From contig CAXBLY010000002.1 in assembly GCA_963976865.1 (NCBI GenBank), positions 248,001-312,000 of the forward strand: a stretch of DNA of 64,000 nt, in the 5' to 3' direction. The number at the start of each line of letters is the position of its first letter. Positions within the stretch are counted from its first letter, which is position 1. Shown in pieces: positions 1 through 7,745 of the stretch. Below the pieces are notes generated by a model. The model did not search any database. It saw only the letters and a program-made list of their open reading frames with translations, and had not been told where the DNA came from. The translations under genes and the position numbers were made by a program. Source of the DNA: UBA1858 sp963976865 (GTDB taxonomy: Bacteria; Pseudomonadota; Gammaproteobacteria; UBA4575).

Positions 1-2
1 CA

Positions 3-140
3 TTAATCTTTACGATTTGTGCGACTCCTGCATTTTCACATTCCGGTCACACAAGCCTCTTTCACAGCCATTCAGGCATTGAATATTTATTAGTATTCCT
101 AGTTATCGCAGGCATTATTTATCGTGTTTTTAAAAATTAA
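3..140 (+). CDS. 3' end of a small His-containing membrane protein next to urease
   Basis: The first 45 readable codons of an ORF that starts before the window end at TAA 138-140, ten bases before ureD. The translated tail has a hydrophobic stretch ending in ATPAFSHSGH, which looks like a signal peptide with cleavage after an Ala-x-Ala-like site. A short His/Ser-rich segment (four of the His lie in HSGH and HSHSG) and one membrane segment (YLLVFLVIAGIIY) follow, with a basic end. Small proteins of this build occur beside urease genes in other proteobacteria. A role in nickel handling at the membrane is only a guess. Phase and stop are clear; the N-terminus is not visible. Confidence 0.55.
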   Translation, partial: LIFTICATPAFSHSGHTSLFHSHSGIEYLLVFLVIAGIIYRVFKN

Positions 141-149
141 CTGAAGACA

Positions 150-1001
150 ATGGTTGCAACTGCTCAACTACCACAAAACCAGACAAGCTGGGAAGCCACA
201 CTGGATTTGTCTTTTGCAGAAAAAAACAATAAAACCATTCTCGCCAGCAAGCAGCACTCTGGTCCACTTATGGTTCAAAAACCATTTTATCCGGAACCCA
301 ATGGATGTTGTCATATATATTTAATCCACCCACCTGGCGGCATTGTGGGAGGTGATACCCTGACTCTGAATGCACATCTGGATACAAATGCTCACGCATT
401 AATTACTACTCCTGCCGCTACCAAGTTTTATCGAAGTACGGGAATACAGGCCCGACAGAATCAGACAATTAATTTAGGAAAGAACGCTATATTAGAATGG
501 CTTCCACAGGAAACCGTGTACTTCTCTAATACGAATGCATCTTCAACAACCAGAATCAACCTGACTGACAACAATCGTTTTTTTGCCTGGGAGATTCAGT
601 GCCTGGGCTTACCCGCACAAAAAGAATTTTTCATTGCCGGCCAATGTCGACAAAAACTGGAAATCTGGAAAAACAAAAAACCCGTCCTACTGGAAACCAA
701 TCGCCTCATCGGCGGTGACGCACTGCTCGATGCAAGCTTTGGGCTACAGGGATATAAATCTGTTGGAACGTTTGTCACAACAGATCATGAAGCTTCCATC
801 AACCTTGAAGCGATTAACAATATCGCACTACAATTTACAGATATGAACACCTCTTACACGTCACTTAATGGCTTATTTATTGTAAGAGCGCTAAGTGCAT
901 ATGCGGAAACAATAAAAGATTACTTTACGGCATTGTGGAAAATATTAAGACCACAAATTCTCCAGCTGGAATCAAGCACTCCCAGAATTTGGCATACTTA
1001 A
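150..1001 (+). CDS. ureD: Urease accessory protein UreD (UreH)
   Basis: At 283 aa this has normal UreD length. UreD binds the urease apoprotein and, with UreF and UreG, forms the complex that carbamylates the active-site lysine and delivers nickel. Family marks are visible: HPPGGIVGGD near residues 60-69, the LITTPAATKFYR segment after it, and NRLIGGDALLD in the C-terminal third. It is the first full gene of the urease operon and lies 19 bases before ureA. The start ATG has only a weak purine-rich stretch (GAAGA) before it. Internal ATGs would remove conserved sequence, so the first one is kept. Confidence 0.95.
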   Translation: MVATAQLPQNQTSWEATLDLSFAEKNNKTILASKQHSGPLMVQKPFYPEPNGCCHIYLIHPPGGIVGGDTLTLNAHLDTNAHALITTPAATKFYRSTGIQARQNQTINLGKNAILEWLPQETVYFSNTNASSTTRINLTDNNRFFAWEIQCLGLPAQKEFFIAGQCRQKLEIWKNKKPVLLETNRLIGGDALLDASFGLQGYKSVGTFVTTDHEASINLEAINNIALQFTDMNTSYTSLNGLFIVRALSAYAETIKDYFTALWKILRPQILQLESSTPRIWHT

Positions 1002-1020
1002 ATTTTACATAGGAACAGGT

Positions 1021-1323
1021 ATGGAATTATCACCAAGAGAAAAAGATAAATTACTTTTATTCACAGCAGGTTTGCTGGCAGAACGACGTAAAAACAAAGG
1101 CATCAAATTAAATTATCCGGAGACAATCGCTTTTATTTCCTGTGCCATCCTGGAAGGCGCAAGAGAAGGAAAACGAGTCGCGGAACTAATGGAAGAAGGC
1201 AGACACCTTCTCACACAGGATGATGTTATGGATGGTATAGCCGAGATGGTTCATGAAGTACAGGTCGAAGCCACATTCCCCGACGGCACCAAGCTTGTCA
1301 CTGTTCATAACCCTATTACATAA
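1021..1323 (+). CDS. ureA: Urease gamma subunit UreA
   Basis: This 100-aa protein has the standard length of a separate bacterial gamma subunit. It begins MELSPREKDKLLLF and carries the family blocks KLNYPETIAFIS and MEEGRHLLTQDDVM, with VEATFPDGTKLVTVHNPI at the end. Three UreA, three UreB and three UreC make the (alpha-beta-gamma)3 urease that hydrolyses urea to ammonia and carbamate in the cytoplasm. A good Shine-Dalgarno (AGGAACAGGT) lies directly before the ATG. ureB follows after 17 bases. Gamma and beta are separate genes, as in most proteobacteria, not fused as in Helicobacter. Confidence 0.97.
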   Translation: MELSPREKDKLLLFTAGLLAERRKNKGIKLNYPETIAFISCAILEGAREGKRVAELMEEGRHLLTQDDVMDGIAEMVHEVQVEATFPDGTKLVTVHNPIT

Positions 1324-1340
1324 ACACCAGGAATACACAC

Positions 1341-1655
1341 ATGATACCGGGCGAACTAATTGCACAGACAGGTGATATTGATATCAATCAAGGCCGAAAA
1401 AAACTCAAAATTACGGTTGCAAACACTGGCGATCGTCCAATACAGGTCGGCTCTCATTACCATTTCTATGAAACCAACAGCGCATTAACGTTTGAGCGGG
1501 AAAGCACAATAGGTATGCGTCTGGATATTGCTGCAGGAACCGCAGTGCGTTTTGAGCCTGGACAGGAAAGAACTGTTGAATTAGTCGAGGTAGACGGCAA
1601 CAAAATAATTTACGGATTCAACGCCAGAATAATGGGTAAGGTAGATAAGTCATGA
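1341..1655 (+). CDS. ureB: Urease beta subunit UreB
   Basis: This 104-aa protein is a normal-length beta subunit, beginning MIPGELIAQTGDIDIN. It contains the conserved VANTGDRPIQVGSHYHFYETN block, here RPIQVGSHYHF around residues 32-42, and a GFNARIMG-type end. UreB is a structural subunit that packs against UreA and UreC and takes part in the flap region covering the active site. It overlaps ureC by four bases (ATGA), which suggests translational coupling and matched production of the two subunits. Confidence 0.97.
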   Translation: MIPGELIAQTGDIDINQGRKKLKITVANTGDRPIQVGSHYHFYETNSALTFERESTIGMRLDIAAGTAVRFEPGQERTVELVEVDGNKIIYGFNARIMGKVDKS

Positions 1656-3355
1656 CCAAAATTAGCAGACAAGCCTACGCTGAAATGTTTGGCCCAACAG
1701 TAGGTGACAAAGTACGTTTGGGCGATACTGATTTATTTATAGAAGTTGAAAAAGACTATGCAACCTACGGTGAAGAAGTAAAGTTTGGTGGCGGTAAAGT
1801 TATTCGCGACGGGATGGGCCAGAGTCAATTATGCTCGAAAGATGTCGTCGACACGGTCATTACCAATGCTCTGATTCTGGATCACTGGGGCATTGTTAAA
1901 GCAGATATTGGAATAAAAAACGGAAGAATTTCCGGTATTGGAAAAGCTGGCAATCCTGATATTCAACCAAATGTGGATATTGCGATTGGTCCTGGCACAG
2001 AAGCAATTGCTGGTGAAGGACAGATCATTACAGCCGGTGGAATAGATGCACACATCCACTTTATATGCCCACAACAGATAGAAGAAGCATTAATGTCTGG
2101 CGTCACGACCATGTTAGGTGGTGGCACAGGGCCAGCGACTGGTACGAATGCAACAACCTGCACACCGGGCCCGTGGAATATACACAAAATGCTGGAAGCA
2201 GCTGACGCTTTCCCAATGAATCTGGGATTCCTCGGCAAAGGTAACGCAAGCTTGCCAGCAGCACTTGAAGAACAGGTCATTGCAGGTGTAATGGGCCTCA
2301 AACTACACGAAGACTGGGGAACCACACCGGCTTCAATCGATACCTGTTTAAGTGTTGCAGAAAAATATGACATCCAGGTTGCTATTCATACCGACACACT
2401 TAACGAATCAGGTTTTGTCGAAGACACTATCGCTGCATTTAAAGGTCGCGCCATTCACACTTATCACACAGAAGGTGCCGGGGGTGGACATGCACCAGAT
2501 ATTATTCGCGCCTGCGGTGAAGCCAACGTACTGCCTTCAAGTACAAACCCCACTCGCCCCTACACTGTCAATACGATTGATGAACACCTGGACATGTTGA
2601 TGGTATGTCATCATCTGGATACTAAAATCCCTGAAGACGTCGCATTTGCAGAATCAAGAATCCGTAAAGAGACCATTGCAGCCGAAGACATTCTCCATGA
2701 TTTAGGCGCATTCAGCATGATTGCCTCGGACTCTCAGGCGATGGGACGTGTGGGCGAAGTAATATGCCGCACATGGCAGACGGCTGACAAAATGAAAAAG
2801 CAACGAGGCGCACTAGAAGAAGATAGTTCTGCCAACGATAACAGTCGAGCAAAACGCTATATTGCTAAATATACAATCAATCCGGCCATTACTCATGGTA
2901 TTGCCCATGAGGTAGGTTCAGTCGAAGTTGGCAAACTCGCTGATTTAGTCTTATGGAAGCCGGCATTCTTTGGCGCGAAACCTTCGTTAATTATCAAAGG
3001 CGGCTTTATTGCTGCGGCACCTATGGGAGATCCCAACGCATCCATCCCTACACCACAACCAGTACACTATCGATATATGTTCGGGGCGTATGGCAGTGCC
3101 AATCATAAAACAAGTTATACTTTTGTTTCTCAGGCTGCACTGGATAATAATATCGCCTCTACATTATCAGTAAACAAAAAATGCGTTGCTGTCAGTAATA
3201 CCAGAACAATTAGAAAATGCGATATGGTTAATAACAGTTACCAGCCAAATATAGAAGTGGACCCACAAACATACGAAGTACGCGCTGATGGGAAATTACT
3301 TACATGCGAACCGGCAGAGGTCGTCGCACTCGCACAACGATACTTCCTGTTTTAA
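1652..3355 (+). CDS. ureC: Urease alpha (catalytic) subunit UreC
   Basis: This 567-aa amidohydrolase-fold subunit binds the two nickel ions. All catalytic residues fall at the positions used in Klebsiella numbering: H134 and H136 (DAHIHFI), the carbamylated K217 (GLKLHED), H246 (AIHTDT), H272 (YHTEG), D360 (ASDSQ), and the mobile-flap C319/H320 (MVCHH). The enzyme should therefore be fully active once matured by UreDEFG. The start ATG overlaps the ureB stop. The 567-residue length and unbroken frame show no sign of decay. I see no urea or nickel transporter gene in the part of the locus shown. Confidence 0.98.
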   Translation: MTKISRQAYAEMFGPTVGDKVRLGDTDLFIEVEKDYATYGEEVKFGGGKVIRDGMGQSQLCSKDVVDTVITNALILDHWGIVKADIGIKNGRISGIGKAGNPDIQPNVDIAIGPGTEAIAGEGQIITAGGIDAHIHFICPQQIEEALMSGVTTMLGGGTGPATGTNATTCTPGPWNIHKMLEAADAFPMNLGFLGKGNASLPAALEEQVIAGVMGLKLHEDWGTTPASIDTCLSVAEKYDIQVAIHTDTLNESGFVEDTIAAFKGRAIHTYHTEGAGGGHAPDIIRACGEANVLPSSTNPTRPYTVNTIDEHLDMLMVCHHLDTKIPEDVAFAESRIRKETIAAEDILHDLGAFSMIASDSQAMGRVGEVICRTWQTADKMKKQRGALEEDSSANDNSRAKRYIAKYTINPAITHGIAHEVGSVEVGKLADLVLWKPAFFGAKPSLIIKGGFIAAAPMGDPNASIPTPQPVHYRYMFGAYGSANHKTSYTFVSQAALDNNIASTLSVNKKCVAVSNTRTIRKCDMVNNSYQPNIEVDPQTYEVRADGKLLTCEPAEVVALAQRYFLF

Positions 3356-3373
3356 TCCCGAGTTACCGTCAAG

Positions 3374-3853
3374 GTGATTAAATTTTCTACTAGAATCGAC
3401 TCAGATGCCGATGCCGGTTGCACATTAACACTGCCATTTGAGTCCAGACAAAAAGCAAGGCTTCATACGTTTTTGGACAATGGTACAGAAGCTGGACTGT
3501 TTTTACCTCGCGGAATAGTTTTACGCGGTGGAGATAAATTACAGGCAGAAACTGGCGAAATTATTGAGATCATTTCTGCAGACGAGGATGTAAGCACGGT
3601 GACTTCTGAAGATACGTTACTGTTAATGCGTGCCAGTTATCACCTGGGTAACCGTCATGTACCATTAGAAATTAAACCTGCATACATAAGATTCCAATTT
3701 GATCATGTATTAAATGAAATGCTAGAACACCTGAACCTTTGTGTAAGCAGAGAATCCGCACCTTTTGAGCCGGAATCTGGTGCCTATTCACAGCATGGAC
3801 ATGGACACAGTCATTCACACTCTCATCGTCATCAGCAACATACTCATGAATAA
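3374..3853 (+). CDS. ureE: Urease nickel metallochaperone UreE
   Basis: This 159-aa protein starts at GTG (3374) after AAG, 18 bases beyond ureC. UreE hands nickel to UreG. The N-terminal part holds the family block RQKARLHTFLDNGTEAGLFL followed by PRGIVLRGGD. The C-terminal metal-binding domain includes GNRHVPLEI. The last 20 residues form a nickel-binding tail with nine histidines (HGHGHSHSHSHRH..HTH), like the His-rich tail of Klebsiella UreE. The tail-coding sequence overlaps the start of ureF, so tail length is constrained by two genes at the very end. Confidence 0.95.
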   Translation: MIKFSTRIDSDADAGCTLTLPFESRQKARLHTFLDNGTEAGLFLPRGIVLRGGDKLQAETGEIIEIISADEDVSTVTSEDTLLLMRASYHLGNRHVPLEIKPAYIRFQFDHVLNEMLEHLNLCVSRESAPFEPESGAYSQHGHGHSHSHSHRHQQHTHE

Positions 3854-4514
3854 GCTTTCCCTGTTGCAACTGCTTAGAATATGCAGCCCCACTTTACCGA
3901 TAGGCAGCTACGCCTATTCCCAGGGACTGGAGACTGCTTGTCATAATGAATATGTCACAGACCGGAATACCTTGTATGAATGGATATTGGGTTTACTGGA
4001 AAATAGTCTGGAACATTTAGATATTCCAGTTTTTTCTCGTCTATACGATGCACATTTAAATCAAAGCAATGAAGACATAGACTACTGGAATAACTACATA
4101 CTGGCTTCGCGAGAAACAAGTGAATTACTACTGGAAGATACACAGATGGGTGGAGCATTAGCAAAGTTACTCGCCGACCTGGGTTTAAAAGAATCATTCC
4201 ACTGGAAGAAAAACCAATGCTCTCTGTTAACCACCTTCAGCCTGGCCTGCACTCGCTGGGAAATTGAAAAAAAAACTGCCACTCAAGGACTGGTATGGAG
4301 CTGGTGTGAAAACCAGGTTGGGATAGGCGTAAAACTCGTTCCACTCGGTCAAACTAGTGGGCAATTAATCCTATCTGATTTAATGGAAAACATTGATAAA
4401 AGTGTGACTAGTGGATTAGGCATAGAAGATGACCTCATAGGCGCTACATGCCCAGGTGCTATCATGGCAAGCATGCAGCATGAACAGCAATACACGCGAC
4501 TTTTTCGCTCATAA
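3846..4514 (+). CDS. ureF: Urease accessory protein UreF
   Basis: UreF is the helical accessory protein that bridges UreD and UreG and gates GTP hydrolysis during urease activation. I place the start at the ATG at 3846 (MNKLSLLQLLRIC, 222 aa). The open frame extends 81 bases further upstream, but that part lies inside ureE in another frame and has no UreF character. The start overlaps the ureE stop region (CATGAATAA), so translation is probably coupled. Family marks are SPTLPIGSYAYSQGLE near the N-terminus and the small-residue-rich SxGLGIEDD...GATCPGAIMAS region at the end. Confidence 0.93.
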   Translation: MNKLSLLQLLRICSPTLPIGSYAYSQGLETACHNEYVTDRNTLYEWILGLLENSLEHLDIPVFSRLYDAHLNQSNEDIDYWNNYILASRETSELLLEDTQMGGALAKLLADLGLKESFHWKKNQCSLLTTFSLACTRWEIEKKTATQGLVWSWCENQVGIGVKLVPLGQTSGQLILSDLMENIDKSVTSGLGIEDDLIGATCPGAIMASMQHEQQYTRLFRS

Positions 4515-4531
4515 TTACAACATATACAACC

Positions 4532-5143
4532 ATGACTACAAATAAACAAGTTCTAAGAATTGGCGTCGGAGGTCCTGTTGGCTCCGGAAAAACTGCCCTA
4601 CTGCGTTTGTTATGCATACATATGCGTGATGATTATCAAATCGCAGCTGTCACCAATGATATATACACACGGGAAGATGCAGACTTTCTGATTCGACATG
4701 AAGCACTGGAAAAAAACAGAATCGTCGGAGTCGAAACAGGCGGATGCCCGCATACAGCTATTCGTGAAGATGCCTCTATGAATCTGTCAGCTGTAGAGAG
4801 TTTGTGTGAAACATTTGGAAATTTGGATTTTGTATTTATTGAGAGTGGTGGTGACAACTTAAGTGCAACATTCAGCCCGGAATTATCAGACCTGACTATT
4901 TATGTCATCGACGTGGCAGCAGGAGAGAAGATTCCTCGCAAAGGAGGACCTGGTATCACTAAATCAGATTTATTGATAATCAACAAGATCGATCTGGCAC
5001 CTATGGTAGGGGCATCATTAGAAGTGATGGATCGTGATGCAAGAAAAATGAGAGGCGACAAACCTTTTCTTTTCACCAATTTAAAAGAAGAGAAAGGCCT
5101 TGATGAAGTAATTGACTTCATCAAAAAACATGGAATGATTTAA
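4532..5143 (+). CDS. ureG: Urease GTPase UreG
   Basis: This 203-aa SIMIBI-class GTPase powers nickel insertion into urease. The P-loop is GGPVGSGKT (13-21). The nickel-binding Cys-Pro-His is at 72-74 (GGCPHTAIRED), and a Walker-B-like FIESGGDNL and the NKIDLA guanine-specificity motif follow. It is the last gene of the operon. Its stop at 5141-5143 overlaps by four bases the stop of the convergent ORF at 5140-5361. I see no GC-rich terminator between them. Confidence 0.97.
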   Translation: MTTNKQVLRIGVGGPVGSGKTALLRLLCIHMRDDYQIAAVTNDIYTREDADFLIRHEALEKNRIVGVETGGCPHTAIREDASMNLSAVESLCETFGNLDFVFIESGGDNLSATFSPELSDLTIYVIDVAAGEKIPRKGGPGITKSDLLIINKIDLAPMVGASLEVMDRDARKMRGDKPFLFTNLKEEKGLDEVIDFIKKHGMI

Positions 5144-5361
5144 CTTTCCTCAGTTTTTGGAACTACATCATCGCGCAGCATCTCTAAAGTACTCGGGTAC
5201 TCTGATTCATCGAATTCATACATCAATGATTCTCTGTAATACTCGATGACTTTGTTGACTTTCCCAATCAGTTCCTGGGTGCTCAAATTCCTGTTTTCTT
5301 TTTGCCTATCAAGAAAATCTAGAATAATCTGCTCTAAAGTATTTTTACCAAAATATTCCAT
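5140..5361 (-). CDS. Hypothetical 73-aa acidic protein
   Basis: I do not recognise this protein. It is 73 aa, mostly helical in appearance (LEQIILDFLDRQKENRNLS, then LIGKVNKVIEYYRESL) with an acidic end (DESEYPSTLEMLRDD). It lies 100 bases past the DUF2802-like gene on the same strand and ends in a four-base overlap with the convergent ureG. No clear Shine-Dalgarno is seen before its ATG. Its amino-acid composition is ordinary for a protein, and I judge it more likely real than not. It may be the last gene of the fliA unit. Confidence 0.45.
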   Translation of the reverse strand: MEYFGKNTLEQIILDFLDRQKENRNLSTQELIGKVNKVIEYYRESLMYEFDESEYPSTLEMLRDDVVPKTEES

Positions 5362-5461
5362 AACATTAAATTAATGTATATAGCTGAGTATATAAATAAT
5401 ACTCGCATTACATTATCAGTTTTGACCAGATATCTATAAATATAGGTCGCTCATACCAGTT

Positions 5462-5872
5462 TTAATTAGCCAGCACGCTATCTGACGTATGCCCGTATAC
5501 TTTATTATGCAATGTCAAAATCAGTTCTACCTCAGAGTCTGTTATTCCACACGCATCCTGTATTTCCTGTTTATCACAACCGCGTTTTGCCAACACTATT
5601 GCAGTTGAATACGGAGTTTCAGAATCCTTGATTTCAGGGCGCAGATTCATAGTCGCCGTCATATTATCCAGTTTATTTTCCAAATCCTGAATATGTTGCT
5701 TCATCATTTGACAGTTATCCAGTGCCATCGCGTAATCTGCACGTAAACCATCTATCTGCGCATCCAAAGAATGCTTCCTGTTAGAGGATGTAGTCGAAAA
5801 GATAGATGACATTCTTTCAAAAAAAGATGGTTTTGCAGGGAACATCTCATTGTCTGTAATTGTGTAATCCAT
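5462..5872 (-). CDS. DUF2802-like protein of the flagellar region
   Basis: A 136-aa cytoplasmic protein with a coiled-coil middle (about residues 38-80, LRADYAMALDNCQMMKQHIQ and on). Its C-terminal third fits the DUF2802 family, which often sits at the end of flagellar/chemotaxis operons in gammaproteobacteria: a YSTAIVLAKRGCDKQEIQ segment, then CGITDSEVELILTLH, resembling a small helix-turn-helix. Function is unknown. A good Shine-Dalgarno (AAGGA, 7 bases from the ATG) lies between the preceding small ORF and this gene. The position after fliA suggests a flagellar or chemotaxis-linked role. The family call is from memory of the C-terminal pattern. Confidence 0.65.
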   Translation of the reverse strand: MDYTITDNEMFPAKPSFFERMSSIFSTTSSNRKHSLDAQIDGLRADYAMALDNCQMMKQHIQDLENKLDNMTATMNLRPEIKDSETPYSTAIVLAKRGCDKQEIQDACGITDSEVELILTLHNKVYGHTSDSVLAN

Positions 5873-5883
5873 ATTAATTTCCT

Positions 5884-6042
5884 TTATGCATAGTCATCAA
5901 TAGCGTTTTCGCTATCGTCGATTGGTTTATCCAGGGTTTTATGTGGCTTTTTGTTCTTTCTTTCATGACTGTCCTTACGCTTAGGGTCGTATTTCAATTT
6001 AGTAGGCGAAGGTGTAACAGCTTTAATCCGATTGTCGTCCAT
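5884..6042 (-). CDS. Small basic 52-aa protein between fliA and the DUF2802 gene
   Basis: This short ORF starts at ATG (6040-6042) and ends in TAA (5884-5886), eleven bases before the next gene. A GGAG Shine-Dalgarno lies about 8 bases before the start. The product has no hydrophobic core. It begins MDDNRIKAV, has a Lys/Arg/His-rich middle (KYDPKRKDSHERKNKKPHK) and ends acidic (IDDSENAIDDY). It is probably disordered. Spacing, ribosome site and operon position argue that it is translated. I know no family for it. Confidence 0.5.
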   Translation of the reverse strand: MDDNRIKAVTPSPTKLKYDPKRKDSHERKNKKPHKTLDKPIDDSENAIDDYA

Positions 6043-6109
6043 AAGTATGCTCCATTATTATCACTTGGCTCACATGGTATTCTCATTACACGACTCACAA
6101 TCTTTATTA

Positions 6110-6841
6110 CTATTTTATGTTATCGAAACTATTTTGAACTTTGGATCTGATAGTGATAAGCGCTTTTCCATGTATTTGTGATACTCTTGATTCACTCACA
6201 CCTAGCACTTCACCAATTTCTCTTAAGTTCATTTGCTCTTCGTAATAGAAAGACATTACCAGGCGTTCCCTTTCTGGCAAGTCATCTATTATTCCCTCTA
6301 ACGCAAAGGCAAGCTCTTCTCTTTTATATATTGTTTCGGGTTGAACTTTAGTAGACATGTTACCGTTGTAATCCTGTTCTACTTCTCCATCATCGATACT
6401 AAAGATTTTCGAAACTGATGCGTTTCTCAGAATCTGGTTAAATTCATCTAGTGAAACACCCATTTCTTTTGCTATTTCACTATCTGACGCATTACCCAGT
6501 TTTCTGTCTTCAATTTTCTTTATTGCCTGATTCATCTCACGTGCTTTACGATGAACAGATCTGGGCGTCCAGTCTCCCAGCCTGATTTCATCTAACATAG
6601 CACCTCGAATTCTTATTCCAGCATATGTCTCAAAACTTGCGCCTTGAGTTGAGTCAAAATTCCTGGCGGCTTCCAGCAAACCCAGCATTCCCGACTGGAT
6701 CAAGTCATCTACCTGAACCGAATCTGGCAATCTGCCTTTCAGGTGGTAGGCAACCCGCTTAACTAATGGAGCATGGCGAGTAACCAACTCGTTTGCTGAT
6801 GACTCTTGCTGTACATTCATGTACATAGTGTGAGCATTCAT
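6110..6841 (-). CDS. fliA: Flagellar sigma factor FliA (sigma-28)
   Basis: A 243-aa sigma-28 that directs RNA polymerase to late flagellar promoters. The parts run in order: region 2 (HAPLVKRVAYHLKGRLPDSV, then DLIQSGMLGLLEAARNFD), region 3 (ELRIRGAMLDEIR-like, here GIRIRGAMLDEIRLGDWTPRSV) and region 4 (LPERERLVMSFYYEEQMNLREIG with the VSESRVSQIHGKAL helix-turn-helix). FlgM in this window is its anti-sigma factor. It sits 28 bases after flhG, as in other gammaproteobacteria, but the usual che genes do not follow. TAAA-N15-GCCGATAA sites found elsewhere in the window fit this sigma factor. Confidence 0.97.
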   Translation of the reverse strand: MNAHTMYMNVQQESSANELVTRHAPLVKRVAYHLKGRLPDSVQVDDLIQSGMLGLLEAARNFDSTQGASFETYAGIRIRGAMLDEIRLGDWTPRSVHRKAREMNQAIKKIEDRKLGNASDSEIAKEMGVSLDEFNQILRNASVSKIFSIDDGEVEQDYNGNMSTKVQPETIYKREELAFALEGIIDDLPERERLVMSFYYEEQMNLREIGEVLGVSESRVSQIHGKALITIRSKVQNSFDNIK

Positions 6842-6869
6842 CCTTGACTTCCCTTTAGCAACTTTACAG

Positions 6870-7745
6870 TTAATTTATATTGACTAGTTGTTCTGCAAAA
6901 AACTCAAGATTCCCGGAAGAAAATTCTTCTATTTTTCTATTATTCATTTTCTTGGCAATTTCTTTAAACGCTTCAGATGAACGCGATCGAGGGTAAGCAC
7001 TTGTCACCGCTAACTGTCTTTTGACTGCTTTCTTTAAATATGCATCGTCAGGTACTGCACCCAGGTAACTAACCGATACATCCAGGTACTTATTAATTAC
7101 TTTTAACATCTGGTTAAATAACATTTCACCATGGGCTTTTGATTCAACCTGATTAGAGATTACACTGACCTTATTAACTGCATAATCACGGCTTAATACC
7201 TTAATTAACGCATAGGCATCAGCAATTGACGCGGGCTCATCACAAACAACGACAACCACTTCACCCGCTGCTCTGGCAAAATGTATGACACTGTCACTAA
7301 TACCAGCAGCCGTATCAACAATCATTACGTCAACCTGATCTCCAATTTCACTAAATGCGGAGATCAGGCCACTTTGTTCCAGGCTATTAAGATTAGCCAT
7401 TCTCTTCACTCCGGAAGAGGCAGGTACAATCTTAATATTCTCAGGACCATCCAGTAAGATATCCTGTATGGAGCATTTATTTTCAATGACATGCAATAAA
7501 TTATTTTCTGGTGTCAGTCCTAACACAACATCCACATTTGCCAGGCCAAAGTCTGCATCAAGTAATATGACACGTTTATTCAAGCGCGAAAAACTGGTCG
7601 CAAGATTTATGGATATATTGGTTTTACCTACACCACCTTTACCACCTGTAATAGCAATGCAACGTACTTTATGTTCTGCAACAGATAATTGAGCTGTATT
7701 CATAATGGTATTTTTCTGTGTTTTAACGTTAGTCTGTAGTTCCAT
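6870..7745 (-). CDS. flhG: Flagellar number regulator FlhG (FleN), ParA/MinD-type ATPase
   Basis: A MinD-like ATPase that limits flagellar number and, in Pseudomonas and Vibrio, restrains the master activator FleQ/FlrA. The open frame begins further upstream (7778), but I choose the ATG at 7745: it has a GGAGG ribosome site 12 bases before it and overlaps the end of flhF by 17 bases, giving 291 aa. The deviant Walker A GGKGGVGKT is at 34-42, followed by LLDADFGLANVDVVLGL and DTAAGISDSV. The C-terminus may hold an amphipathic membrane-targeting helix (EFFAEQLVNI). It forms a pair with FlhF, the standard sign of polar flagellation. Confidence 0.93.
   Translation of the reverse strand: MELQTNVKTQKNTIMNTAQLSVAEHKVRCIAITGGKGGVGKTNISINLATSFSRLNKRVILLDADFGLANVDVVLGLTPENNLLHVIENKCSIQDILLDGPENIKIVPASSGVKRMANLNSLEQSGLISAFSEIGDQVDVMIVDTAAGISDSVIHFARAAGEVVVVVCDEPASIADAYALIKVLSRDYAVNKVSVISNQVESKAHGEMLFNQMLKVINKYLDVSVSYLGAVPDDAYLKKAVKRQLAVTSAYPRSRSSEAFKEIAKKMNNRKIEEFSSGNLEFFAEQLVNIN

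Noticed and set aside
596..846. Open frames in other reading frames inside ureD, and many like them inside the flagellar genes
   Set aside because: They lie wholly within well-supported genes, have no ribosome sites, and show unnatural composition (Ser/Cys/His-rich antisense translations).
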